A DNA stretch of 64,000 nt from Limnanthes douglasii subsp. nivea (lineage: Eukaryota > Streptophyta > Magnoliopsida > Brassicales > Limnanthaceae): NCBI GenBank assembly GCA_036936605.1, contig JAUPFV010000001.1, positions 117,002,771 through 117,066,770 of the forward strand, read 5' to 3'. Numbering within the stretch: the stretch's first letter is position 1; each line of letters begins with the position of its first letter. The notes under the pieces are model-generated. The model was not told where the DNA came from. It saw nothing but the letters and a program-made list of their open reading frames with translations, and made no database searches. The position numbers were made by a program, and so were the translations under genes. This document shows, one piece after another, positions 36,491 through 48,064 of the stretch.

Positions 36491-37649
36491 AGGTATTATA
36501 ACATAAATACAATACAATATCCATGTCAGATTTATAACTATAAATCTGGACTCAAATAGAGTACTAATACAATAGAGTCACATTTAGAACATAAATGAAT
36601 CAAAATACTTAAACTAACAGGTTAAGACATTCAATACCTGTAAATGATAGATCGTCTTCTTCTTTACAACCTTTCTGCAACTCACGTTCCTACAACACAC
36701 AGGCATAGTGTTAACAAGCAACAAGAACAATAATATAAAAATAAACAAGTGTAAACTGAAAGAAAACCTAATACACTCACCATTACAGTATATATGAATC
36801 TTAACATTAAACTCATAGAAAAAATATTACCTCTAATCAACAGAATGTACACTTCCTTTAGAGCAGACTTCTACTTCTGCGAAGAGACAATGAACAGGAC
36901 TCTAATCAACAAACTGTAATAAATAAAATTAAAAACACATACTGGAAAATACAGGTCTTCTGTTAGACAGTCATTACTTGTTATCAATACTCTTTCTAAT
37001 AAACATATTGATGCAACCCACATTCCTGCAAGAGACAAGTTATGTGTTAATAACATACGACACCAATCTATTAACAAACAATAAACCACAGTAAACTGAA
37101 AGACAATATGCATATCGAATCGAACAGAACAAAAACTAATATACAAGAAAACTAAAACTTATGCCAAGACTATACACTGGTTTAGAGAGGAGATAATAGA
37201 AAAAAAAATGAAGGGATTGGGCAGAAATCGAACTTAATTAACAATACAGAGCAAGAAATCAAACCTTTGAGTGACTGTAAGAACAACCACCAAGAGATGA
37301 GAGAGGCCAGAGAAGGGATTAGGGTTTTCAAAAGAATGAGAAAGGGGTTCGTAGGGTTTCGATGATGAGAGAGGGTAGAGTTAATTGTCGTTCGTTGGGA
37401 AAGTGAGGATAAGAGATAGTGATGGCAAAAGAAAATCGAGAGATGAGAGAGAGAGGAAATTCAAAGAGTCAAGGGGTCAAGTAGTTAAATTTAGGGTGGG
37501 GTTAAAAAATGGGTTGAATTAGATGGGAAAAAAAAGCTGGGTAAGTTTTGGTAAATATTTAGCGCGTTTGAAAATTTCATTAAATCGGGCTAAATATTAT
37601 AACGACCCATGCGACGAAAACCCAACCCGATTTGTTGATTAATTATAAA

Positions 37650-37860
37650 AAAACATTAAAACAATTCTGTTGCAAGCCCGTCTCAACCGAGAAAGTTACT
37701 CAATGACATAATGGGCCCGTTGCAATCCTGCTGTAACAACAGACCCGCTTTTCATTAAATGGGTCAAAATAGATAGCCATGCAAAAACGCTACTATTTAC
37801 AACAGATTGGCAACCAGAAAAGCGGCAGGGGTGTTGTAAAAAGTAGTTTATCCAATAGTG
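37650..37860 (-). repeat. CACTA terminal and subterminal repeat region
   Basis: The element ends at 37860 with CACTATTGGATAAACTAC on the minus strand. Multiple direct and inverted GTTGCAA/GTTGTAA motifs lie within about 200 bp, the expected docking sites for the TNP1/PttA protein. The flank beyond 37860 begins ATGATTGAG. Confidence 0.7.
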
Positions 37861-39286
37861 ATGATTGAGAACCTGTTTGTTGCAAAAGTGAATGAGATGG
37901 ACTAACGTGAGACAAGTCACAAAGATGGAGAACTAGCAATGTTTTTAGCCCTAAATTCACCTTAAACATATGGTGTATGAGAATTTTTTATTTTTATTTT
38001 TAAAGAACATGCGTGCCATATCAACTACATCGTTTGTGGCTTAAATGTTTGTGTGCTACAGTATTTTTTATTTTCTCTAATATGACATATTTTACTTCAT
38101 CTTGATTTCGTCTAGGTCATCAATTTATTTCTTTGTAAGTGTTAGTTTCTTCTTTAGGTTGGTGTCCAGAGCTTCCGATTTTGTCTCCAACTTTAACGTT
38201 TTAGTCTAAATTGTCTCCCATACCTTATTTATCGAGGATAGCTCATTCTCAAACTTTCACAACTTCGTCTTTAGTTGCAAAATTAATTTGCCAAACTCAA
38301 ATTATGATAAATTCATTAGCATTAATACTTGCGTATCTTCAGCTAAAATAGTATTTTCTATCCAACACGGTAATATTAAAATACTCTACACGAATATAAC
38401 ATATACAATTTAATGTCGTTTTCCTATAAATTTACCACAAATATAACAAAATTTAACACTTTTTACCTCCATATTGATGTCATCTTGTCGCTTTAGTATG
38501 TCCACAACTGAGTGACAAGATGAAGATGAGCCTCAATGAGAATTATCTAAACAACAACACATCATGACCTTCGGGTTGCCACTCTGTAAAGACCCGACTG
38601 ATTTATTTAGTGAAGTAAAGACACCGAGGATATAAAGTTGTTTGGTAAATACATTAAATGTTATATTTTTACCACGGAACATCCTGAAAAATAATGAGCT
38701 CAGCCAACTAGTGTTTTAGTTAAATGTATAGGCATCGGGTTAGAAAGCACCTCTACAACCTCTAAGTATTTATAAACAACATGTTCCTTCGTCGCATTTT
38801 TAGCTGCACCCGAAGTTTAAATCTTGGCATGTGTTTACATTTTTTGTTTATACTCTTCTAGATTGTCTTAACTTGCGGGAAGTTGAAGATTGTTTCATTG
38901 GGAATAAAACTTTTATGCATTTTTCATCCTGAACCCAAGTTAAGCTTTGACGAATTGCGTCAGTCGTGACTTATTTAATTATTTATTTTATATGTACTTC
39001 ATTTAACCGGTCTCGTTTAATATTATCTTTTTTAATTTCCAAACACGAACATAAGATATTTTTCAGGAAAATAATTATAAAATCGATGATTACAGGCTTC
39101 CCTGACATTGACCGATAGTTTCCTTAGCTACACATCACCTTAGGGACTCCTAACATAACAATTGTTTTATTTATTTATATTGATTCACAACCAAAAGCAC
39201 CACTGATAATATAATACAAAAAATACACAAAAAATATAAATAAAAATGGAAAATAATATGGTTTTAATCCTTTATTCTTTACTTTT
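37861..39286. other. Spacer between CACTA and Tat elements with a faint coding trace
   Basis: Mostly AT-rich. On the minus strand, 38120-38300 translates without a helix-breaking pattern as lysine/glutamate/leucine-rich sequence (LKTKL, FENELSSINKVWETI, TLKLETKSEALDTNLKKKL), a coiled-coil-like remnant with few stops. I cannot assign it to a family. Confidence 0.4.
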
Positions 39287-39723
39287 TGGTATGGATAATA
39301 ATCACCTGAGGGTAGGCTAGTAATTTCAGTTGGTGTTTTAAGGAAGTATGTGGGTGTTTAAATGTTTAGAGTAGAGAGTAGAGAGATAATTAAGCAGCTT
39401 GGTAGTAGTTAATTTTCATTACCCCTAGTTAATGCAGGTGGTTGGGTATTTATACCCAGATGTTTGGGCCCTTATGGGCTTTCGGGTCATGTTTAATGGA
39501 CCCGGGTCATGTTCAAAGACCCATGAGCTCTAAGTAGGAGAGCAAGTAGCTTAGTCAAGAAGTGTTTAGGTTTTTTAGTACTTTTGTCATAGTTCGAACA
39601 GTCCTATGGTCATAGTGTTCAAAGTGATCTGTCCGGTCCATGTGATCTGTCCGATCTGTCCGGTCCGGAGGCCTTGGACTGATCTGTCCCTGTCCGGGGA
39701 GCATGCTGAATTCAGACTCATCA
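39287..39723 (-). repeat. 3' LTR of the Tat element (437 bp)
   Basis: Matches 49356-49810 with 7 substitutions (about 1.6%) and lacks one 18-bp repeat unit present in the other LTR. It starts TGGTATGGATAATAATC and ends GACTCATCA on the plus strand. Confidence 0.95.
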
Positions 39724-40158
39724 GGATCCCCTTTGTTAGGTGTTTGAGCAAGTATTCTTGTCAGAGACCTGAAAAACAGTCCGACGACAGAAGTAGTTTT
39801 CAATCCGGACAGGTCTATGGGTTTACCCGGACAGATAAAGCTTCACGAATTCAAAACGGTTTTTGCCAGAGTTCGTGGGACACGTGTCACACTCTGATTG
39901 GTTACTTCAGCCGTTTTTTCACCTTGAATTTCGAACCCACCTTCTTCGAAAAGCAACCTCTTTAATTACAAATGATGACATCAGCGTCGTCTTTTAATCA
40001 TTGCCAAACTTTTCGAATTCTCCTAGGAATCAACTTCTTTTTCCAGATTTACTATAAATTCAGACTCATTTTCTACTGTTTTACTATCTCTTTCATATTT
40101 ACTCTGTATATTTTCTTAGATCTTTCTCTCTCTAAAGCAAAGATTTTCTTGATAGTTT

Positions 40159-43100
40159 ATGTTTACAGCAAGGACTGCTTTGATCAAAGGCGGGTGGCTC
40201 AACCTTTCTGAGTTGGAGAAAGCACAAAAAGTCGAGAAGAAAAGACGAATCGCAGCAGGGTTACCTACTTCGCCTGTCGACAGACCAATCTCTTCTGCTG
40301 CAGAGTCAGATCGAGGATCTTCCTCCTCCAAAGGCACTAAGCCTAGAAAGTTATTCCAACCTAGCCTTTCCCCCATCATCTCTGGTTCCTCTGTTCAGGA
40401 ATCAGAATCCATCGTCGAACCACGAGTAACTGCCATCAGCTTCAAAAAAACCCTCACCCTTCATAGCGATGGGATCAGACATTGAGAACTCCCCGGAGAA
40501 GCTAGTCGACCGAAGAAAGAGTCGTCTGGTTAAGGGGCACGCTTCTAAGAACACTCCCTCAAAATCGGGGGCAAAAAATAGCAGTTCTGGGTCTGGAGTG
40601 CCTATCAGAGCTCCCCGGGAAAGACTACCTGGTCCGGAGGCTAGCAGCCCAGCACTTCAAAGAGAGACTTCTGCCTCAGAGCCCCAGCCTGAGACTAGAA
40701 GTCAAGAAAACACTGAAAAACAGCAGTCCGAAAGCCAGGCTGAGCCAAGTTTGAATTCTCCCCGGGCCACTGCCACTGATATTCCTCCAACGATCACGGA
40801 GGAAAGAATGGAGGACTCTGCTGAAGAAGTCACTTTTGAGTCTGAGCCCTCCGGTCAGACTAGTAACACTGCTGCTGCCAAAAAGGATAAGGGCAAAGAA
40901 AAACTGTGCTTGAGGCATCCGGAGCTGCCGAAGTGTCTCGAAGGGAAGGTAGGGCCTTGTTTTCACAGGGTCGAACTTAAATACCTCTTGGCCTTACAGA
41001 AGACCAAGTATGCTTTCATCCATACGGCCGACCTGGGTCGAATGCGCACAAAATGGGGGATCCCAGAAAATGTGAAGATAAGGATTCCCATAGATCCCGA
41101 AACTCCTATGGATTGCAAGCTGAATGAAATAATCTTCTTCACGGAGCTATTTAATTGGGGACTCAGATTCCCATTGGACCCAGAGATTGTCAGATATTTT
41201 CATCTGATCAAACTCTGTCCGAGTCAGCTGAGCCCCAACGCTTGGTATACTCTGATGTCATGCATCATGGCATCAAGGCTGTCCGGGATTCCTCTTCCTA
41301 TGGAAGAGTTTGCTGCAGTGGCCAATCTTTGCAAACATCACCAATTCCCCTTCTACCACTTTAATATGGGGGACAGTTTCAAAGCTGTTGATGATCTGTT
41401 AGAGTCTGAGAGCAAATGGAGGAGCCATGTTTTGTTTGTCAGTGGCGCTTGGGAAAACGGACAGAAGATCAAGTCCGGAGTGAACCAAAGCCTCCTCAAA
41501 AGCAGGTGGAGGAGTGACCGTAAGTCTCCCACTTTAAATCTTTGTATACTTCTTCCTTCTTAAAGCTGGTTTTAAATTAATTAGTCTTTCTTTTGTCTTA
41601 ACAAAACTGCCTAAGGAGTTCAGTGATTACTTGAAGGCCGGACAGGTCACTTGTGGCAAAATCAATGCCTGGGCTGTAGAGAACTGGGGGAACCGATTCC
41701 ACAATGCTTTCACTAGTGGAAATCTGGAAAGGTCTCACCTGTGGAACACCACAGGTCGGAGAGACCTGACTTGGGAGGAGCTCACCACCCAGCCTTTCCC
41801 GGACACTGTGCTTAAGAGGAGCCATGAAGTAGATGGGACACTCTTCTTGCCGGGCCGGGCCAAATCCCCAAGCAAAATGAAGGGCAAGAAGAAAGGCAAA
41901 AAGGTGGTGAGCGATGCTAATCCTGCTAATGCTGAGAAGGATGCTCCAACAGACCCGGAGGGGCTAGCCCAGAGCCAAATCGATGCTGCTCTTTTGCAAG
42001 TACTGGAGCAAGAGACCAAAAGGCAGGAAGCAGACCTCCCAAAACCTCCAAGGGCTTCCAAGAGGAATCGCAAACAGGGGAGTGAAGGGGCAGATCGGGC
42101 AGCCAAGAAGAAAAAGACTGCTAAGGGAGATGAGCTTGCTCTCCGGGATCCGGAGCCTTCTTTCCAGGCTGACCCTTCTGACCGAACACATGCTGAAGAG
42201 ATCCCAAGGGACTTTCATACTGATGAAGTTGAGGGAGGAGAGCTCAACATTGATGAAGTAGACATCACCGGTCTTGGTGAACTTGGTGAATACTTCCTCA
42301 ACCTCCCTAGAGACGACTTCGCAGGGCCTTACATTCCTCCGAGCACCTCCAACACAGTCAATTTTAACGGTAAGACTTTCATTGTTTCTAGTGAAAAGGA
42401 TACCATAGCCCATTCCTTGTTAAGAAATGTGCAGCCAGTACTTACGTTGGAGAGACAAGTCCGGGGTCAGGCAGACATCATTAAAGACCTTAAGTCTGAG
42501 AAGGAAAAACTGTCTGAAGACCTCCAAACTGCCACCTCCAACGCTGCCATGTTGAAAGAAGAAAACGAGGAGTTGAAGAGAATCCAAGAGACAAGCACCA
42601 CCAAAGTCACCACTTTAGAGGAAACCATCAAAGACCTCCAAGAGAAGCTGTCCGGATTGGAGAAAAACCTTACTGCCTCAAAAGAAGAGACCAAGGCAAA
42701 GGACAAGATCATCACCAACCTAACTACTGATAAGATTGCCCTTGAGAATGCAGTGTCCAAGGCTGCCGAAGAGAAAAATACATTGCTAAGGGATCAAGAG
42801 GCTACGATCCAAGCCAAGATCAATGCTTATGCCAACCAGATGATCAAGAGCGAAGAGCTACTGCTTGAGAAGGTGAGGTCTGACATGGTTCTACTCTTTC
42901 ATGAAAAATTTCCGAAGAAGAACCTAGGGGACTTGTGGCTTTATGTAGACGATGATGACCTTCCACATCATACAATGGGCGAATAGGATCAGTATGGAGT
43001 CTCTAGCGCGTCCTCATCCGATGATGAAGAGAGGACCGGAGAGAGCCCAGACAATGAGGAAGATGATCCCAAGGGAAAGAAGAAGGTTGATGAAGGTGAA

Positions 43101-43160
43101 AGCGATTTCAAAGGCAAGAAGGAAGATGAAGGTGAGCCATCCTCAAAGGCTCAACCTTAA
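40159..43160 (+). pseudogene. Antisense additional ORF (aORF) of the Tat element, Transposase_28-like
   Basis: Lies opposite to gag-pol, between integrase and the 3' LTR. Frame 1 opens at ATG 40159. A frame change occurs at the seven-A run (40444-40450) and reading continues from 40442 in the next frame. It has a Ser/Pro/Glu-rich N-terminal third. A globular domain follows at about 40900-41500 (FFTELFNWGLRFPLDPEI, LCPSQLSPNAWYTLMS, GIPLPMEEFAAVANL) and resembles Pfam 'putative gypsy type transposon' (Transposase_28). An intron-like gap follows (donor GTAAGT at 41520, acceptor CTAAG near 41615). The second part has NLS-like KKKGKK and a long coiled coil (about 42440-42860). A TAG at 42984 is followed by 57 open codons to TAA at 43160. 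With these sites the splice phase does not match, so a small indel or another splice site is implied. Function unknown. Confidence 0.75.
41520..41615 (+). other. Probable intron in the antisense ORF
   Basis: A GTAAGT donor at 41520 is followed by a T-rich stretch (CTTTCTTTTGTCTTAAC) and a CTAAG acceptor before GAGTTCAGTGATTAC. Coding character is strong on both sides and absent between. The phase with these exact sites is off by one relative to the open frames, so the true junction or an indel remains uncertain. Confidence 0.5.
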
Positions 43161-43624
43161 CTTACGATCTACTTTGTTTATTTTTTATTCAGACTAAAGT
43201 CCTTGGAAGGCCAAGGCACTCTTTTTTTAATGGTGTCCGGTGTTTGTTCGGACATGCTTTTTGTGTTGTATTTTGACTATTTAAAAGTCCTTGGAAGGCC
43301 AAGGCAATTTTAAGTTATTTATTTTAATGAATATCTCCGTTCTGTACAACCATCATCTTCTTTCATTGTTCGTTTTAATTTTGATAGCCAGAGTTTAAGC
43401 AGCCTTTAGTTGTTGTATTGTGAGAGTGTTCAAGTTCTCCGGCTAGAGTTTAAATAGCCCTTAGATATTTCAGTTCGGATAGTATGACAGGGGACAAAAC
43501 TTTAAAAACATGTAGAAAATTTTTAAGAAGGCATCAAATTTTATTTAACAGCCCGACACCTCATTAAAACCTCTCCGTGCCACCGGGGAGGAAAGAGTAT
43601 GCCCCCAAATATTTACATGGATGT

Positions 43625-44662
43625 TCAAACAAGTAAATATTTACACAAGTGACATTCCAAGTACATCCGGAGATGCTCGATATTCCAAGGATGTGTTAGA
43701 ACTCTGCCATCTTTGTCTTCCAACCAATAAGTTCCAGGCTTAATTCTTTCAACAACCATATACGGACCCTCCCAAGTTGGGGCCAGCTTTCCGAAGAGCT
43801 TTTCTTTAGTGTGTAAGAAGACCTTCCTTAATACTTTGTCCCCTGGTTGGAAATCTCTTCTTTTGACTTTGGAAGCAAACCTGCTCCTCATCAAGCCTTG
43901 ATAGTGTGCAACTCGAAGGTGAGCTTTAACTCGTCTTTCTTCTATCAAATCAAGTTGACCTCTGATTGCCACCTCGTTAGCGTGTTCGGAGAAGTTGTAA
44001 ACACGAAAAGAGGGGAGAGTTGCTTCTATGGGAGCTACTGCATCTATCCCATAGACCAAGGGAAAGGGTGATTCTTGTGTTGCAGCCCCATGTGTTGTCC
44101 GGTAGCCCCACAAGACCTCTTGTAAATAACTAGGCCACTTCCCAGCAGCCCCTTCCAAATTCTTCTTTAAACCGGACAGTATAGTTCTATTGGCCACTTC
44201 AAATTGCCCATTTGCTTGTGGGTGGAAAGGTGAAGAAAAACAATGTTGTATACCCCTTGAGGCACAGAAGCTCTCCATTTCTCTATTGTCGAACTGTGGC
44301 CCGTTGTCCGTTGTTATTTTATGTGGGACACCAAATCTGCAACATATGTTGGATATAATGAATTTTATAACAGCTTTTGATGTTGTCCCTGCTAGAGGGG
44401 CTGCTTCTATCCACTTCGAGAAGTAGTCTATGGCCACAATTATAGTTTTGCGCCCTCCGGACGCCACAGGGAGAGGCCCTACTAAATCCAATCCCCATCG
44501 AGCAAAAGGAATAGGCTCAGAAATTGATTCTAAAGGAATGGCTGGTACATGAATTTCATTGCTGTACCTCTGGCATGGGTCACACCTTCTTACCAACTCC
44601 TTAGCATCTTTCATGATTGATGGCCAATAATAACCGGAGAGTAAAAATCTTTTTGTCAAAGC
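43625..44662 (-). pseudogene. pol: Tat element integrase
   Basis: C-terminal part of gag-pol, in the same frame as the upstream RT but separated by TGA at 44663-44665. It shows the H2C2-type region (CDPCQRYSN), the catalytic core with Asp in WGLDLVGPLP, Asp in TDNGPQFDNRE and Glu in PQANGQFEVANR, and then a GDKVLRKVFLHTKEKLFGKL C-terminal module ending in EGPYMVVERIKPGTYWLEDK. The D,D-35-E residues are intact. It inserts element cDNA into chromosomes in active relatives. Here it would need readthrough or repair of the stop to be made as part of the polyprotein. Confidence 0.9.
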
Positions 44663-46939
44663 TCATAACCCACAATGGGCTGACCCCTCACCATCGTGTA
44701 ATTCAGAGAGGACCATTTGTGATTCTTCATCCCCCAAACAGCGCAGGAGAGGTTTACTGTAAGACTTCTTATATAACACTTCTCTCAATATGATGAAACC
44801 ACAAGCCTTGTGTTTCAAGGTTCTGGCTTGTGACTTATCCGGAGGCACAACACCATCGGAGAGATACTGCATGAGAGGAAATCTCCAGTCTTGAGGTTGT
44901 TTTGCTTGTATTTCAAAAATCTCCTCTTCTGTACCCTTACAAAGTTGAATAGAGGGGCTTTCAAGCACATGGATCCATGGATATGACTCCGTATATGCTA
45001 TGGTTGCCAGTGAGTCTGCTAGCTCGTTTTTTGCCCGGGGAATGTGTTCATAGACAACACTTTTAAACTTAAGCGCTTCATTTTTGAGGAGGAGTAAATA
45101 TTTCACAAGTTGCTCCTTCTTAGCCTCAGACTGGCCTTGGGCATGGTGGATAATCAGTTGGGAGTCGCTTAGCAGCTTGACCCTCTTAGCCCCACAAATG
45201 TAGGCCAATTTTAACCCAGCTATAGCTGCTTCGTATTCGGACTCATTATTAGATGCCCTGAAAGCAAAACAAATAGCCTGGTACATCTTGTCTCCATATG
45301 GGGAAGTTAAGCATACCCCTTCACCACACCCCATAGTGCTAGATCCACCATTTGTTCGGACGACCCATACTTTTTTATCTTTTATATCAGTAGCTTGCTC
45401 CGAATCCCCGTCGGAGTGGAATTCGACCAGAAAATCAGCCACAACTTGGGCTTTGACTGCTGTTCGGGGAGCAAAGTCTATGTCGAAGTCCCCCAACTCT
45501 ACTGACCACTTAGTCATTCTGCTCGAAATGTCTGCTTTTTGAAGGACATTCTTCAAGGGAAAAGAAGTCCGGACGATGATGGGATGAGCCTGGAAATAAG
45601 GCCTCATCTTCCTGGCTGCTATCACCAAGGCCAATGCTAACTTTTCGAGTTTCAAGTAACGCTTCTCTGCATCTATCAAGCTTTTGCTGATGTAGTATAC
45701 TGGATGGGGATATCCACCAACCTCTCTTACCAGCACAACACTGATGGCACAACTTGAAACCGCCAAATATACAAAGAGAGTCTCCCCATCGACTGGCTTG
45801 AACAAAGTTTTGGGGGAGGACAGGTGTTTCTTGATCTCATTGAAAGCCTCATCACACTGCGGGGTCCAATCAAAGCCCTTTGCACCCTTCAAAGTTTGAA
45901 AGAAAGGAGCACACCTGTCCGAAGACCTTGAGATAAATCTGTTTAAGGCAGCTAATCTCCCCGTTAACCGCTGCACTTCTTTGATGTTTCGAGGAGGTTC
46001 CATCTGGAAAAGAGCATTCAGCTGGTCCGGATCGGGCTGTATTCCATGCTCACTTATGATATAGCCTAGAAACTTCCCGGACTGTACTCCGAACACACAC
46101 TTTTCAGGGTTTAACTTTAAATTCACTTTTACCAAGTTGGAAAAAGTTTCTTGCAGATCGGACAAGTGCAACTGCTCATCCACACTCTTCATCATCATAT
46201 CGTCAATGTATACCTCCATATTCCTTCCAATTTGATCAGCAAATGCTTTGTTGACTAATCTCTGATAAGTAGCCCCAGCATTTTTCAAACCAAATGGCAT
46301 TACTTTGTAGCAATGAAGACCTCTGTCAGTGACAAATGTGGTATGCTCTTGATCCTTTGGATCTACTTGAATCTGATTGTATCCGGAGAAAGCATCCATA
46401 AAGGAAAGCAGCTTGTTCCCACAGGTAGAGTCTACTAACTGATCAATCCGGGGAACCGGATACAAGTCTTTTGGGCAAGCTCTATTGAGGTCTGTGAAGT
46501 CAATGCACATGCGCCACTTGCCATTCTTCTTTTTCACCAAGACAGGATTGGCAGTCCACAAAGGGTATTGAGACTCCTTGATGTGCCCCATCTTTGTGAG
46601 CCTGTCAACCTCTTGCACAATGACATCAGCCTTTTCTTTGGAAAAAGCTCTTCTTTTTTGAACCACTAGAGCTACATCTCTCCGGACGGATAGGTGGTGT
46701 GATATCACTTCTGATGGAACTCCAGTAACATCAGCATTGCACCAAGCAAAAACGTGCTGATGATTCTTCAAAAACTTTAACATTTGATCTTTCAAGACAG
46801 GTGGCATTTTAGACCCTATCTTGACACTTTTTTCATCTTCCAACGAGTGTGTTTCTACCTCTTCAACTGGTATCAACACTCTGGGGGTCTCTCTGGGGTC
46901 ATAAATTTCACCCTCACCCCCAGAAAGGCCCTCAAACTG
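44663..46939 (-). pseudogene. pol: Tat element reverse transcriptase, RNase H and second RNase H
   Basis: One open frame from the TAG at 46940-46942 to the TGA at 44663-44665; the first in-frame Met-like start is at 46879. RT motifs are WRMCIDFTDLNRACPKD, PRIDQLVD, FMDAFSGYNQI, MPFGLKNAGATYQRLV and the catalytic YIDDMMMKS (Y-x-D-D). The RT-linked RNase H has PVYYISKSLIDAEKRY. A second, archaeal-type RNase H follows (VVRTNGGSSTMGCGEGV, NNESEYEAAIAGLKLA, LLSDSQLIIHHAQGQ, ELADSLATIA). A dual RNase H is diagnostic for the Tat lineage. The Asp expected in the DGxS motif of the second RNase H reads N (TNGGSS), a likely weakening change. Confidence 0.92.
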
Positions 46940-48064
46940 CTATTGTTCATCAATACGGACTGCCCCCAGCGTTCGAGGAGCCAGGGCAGTGGCATAACAT
47001 TCTCTTGCAACCTTTTGGCTGCTCCAGACAACTCCAACCTGTCCCTGAACAGCATATTTCAAGCACTGGTGGACTGTTGAAGCCACTGTATGCATCCTAG
47101 AGAGCCAAGACCTCCCTAGAATAGCATTATAGCAAGTGGGAAAATCCACCACAATAAAGAGTATTCTAACCATTTTCTTGAAAGGGCCCTTGCCCAATAA
47201 CACCTCTTCTTCGAACTCCCCGATCACATCTGCTGAGCTGCCTGTGAAGCCCACGATTGACCTGTCCGAATTCTGAATTACAGCTGGATTTTTCATTTTC
47301 TTGTAAGTGGTTAGGAAAAGGATATTGGCTGAGCTTCCAGTATCCACCAAGATTCGTCTTATGTCATTGCCCATTATAGATGCTCCTATGACAACAGCAT
47401 CCTCATGAGGGCCATCAATGTTTCTTAAATCATCTTCATCAAACACAATGGAGGGGAAAGAGTTTGGTGACTGATAGGATGTCATGCCTCCTTCTAGCTG
47501 GGAGGCTAAAGTATGAACATGCCTCTTCCTCGAAGAAGCAGTAGGAGCTGTCATAGTGTCCCCTCCGAAAATTGTAAGCGACTCGAAAAACTTAATGAGC
47601 CCGGACACCGACCTAGAACATTCCTCTATAGCACCCACTCTGTTCCGAGTTGGATCAGGATCCAAGTACTCAGATTCCACGTCAAACCTTTCAACTATAA
47701 CCATGGCTCCCTCCGGAGCAGCATTACTTGGACCAACCCGGTGAGTGTTATCATGCCTCTTACCCCCTCTTCTCTTCATATAGGCCCCCAGCTTTCCCCT
47801 TTCAATCAAGTTCTGAACTTCTTGTTTCAATGCTATGCAGTCATCAGTGGTATGACCAATATCATTGTGATATTGGCAAAAAGAGTTGTTGCGATGCTCT
47901 CTGGGAGACTGCAGTGTTGCCGGTCTCCGGTAGTGCACCTCATCCTTTGTTTTATCAAAGATAGTGGCCACGCTTTCTTTTAACTCTGCGAACCACTTCG
48001 GTTGGACCCATGGCCCTCTCTTGTTTCTGGATTGTTGACTTTGAGCAGGAGCAGCTGGCTGAGA
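46940..48064 (-). pseudogene. pol: Tat element nucleocapsid and protease region
   Basis: Open from just after the TAG at 48065-48067 to the TAG at 46940-46942, in the same frame as gag and RT. The start has a Tat-type zinc knuckle variant CQYHNDIGHTTDDC (C-x3-H-x4-H-x4-C). The aspartic protease shows RILVDTGSSANILFL (D-T-G-S) and YNAILGRSWLSRM (I-L-G-R). It processes the polyprotein in active relatives. Confidence 0.9.

Larger units (their letters stand above)
32770..37860 (-). mobile_element. Decayed CACTA (En/Spm) DNA transposon
   Basis: The right end is exactly 37860: on the minus strand it begins CACTATTGGATAAACTAC. GTTGCAA-type motifs, typical CACTA subterminal repeats, fill 37650-37850 (TGTTGCAAGCCCG, CGTTGCAATCCTG, TGTTGTAAAAAG). 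Inside, on the minus strand, are a Transposase_24/PttA-like gene and a DUF4216 tail of TNP2. The left end is uncertain; GTTGC-type motifs near 32795-32828 place it close to 32770. Stops throughout show it is defective. Confidence 0.75.

Noticed and set aside
42106..47983. Many long frames on the strand opposite gag-pol (for example 47513-47983) and opposite the antisense ORF
   Set aside because: Shadows of G+C-richer coding DNA; no family motifs on those strands apart from the real aORF at 40159-43160.
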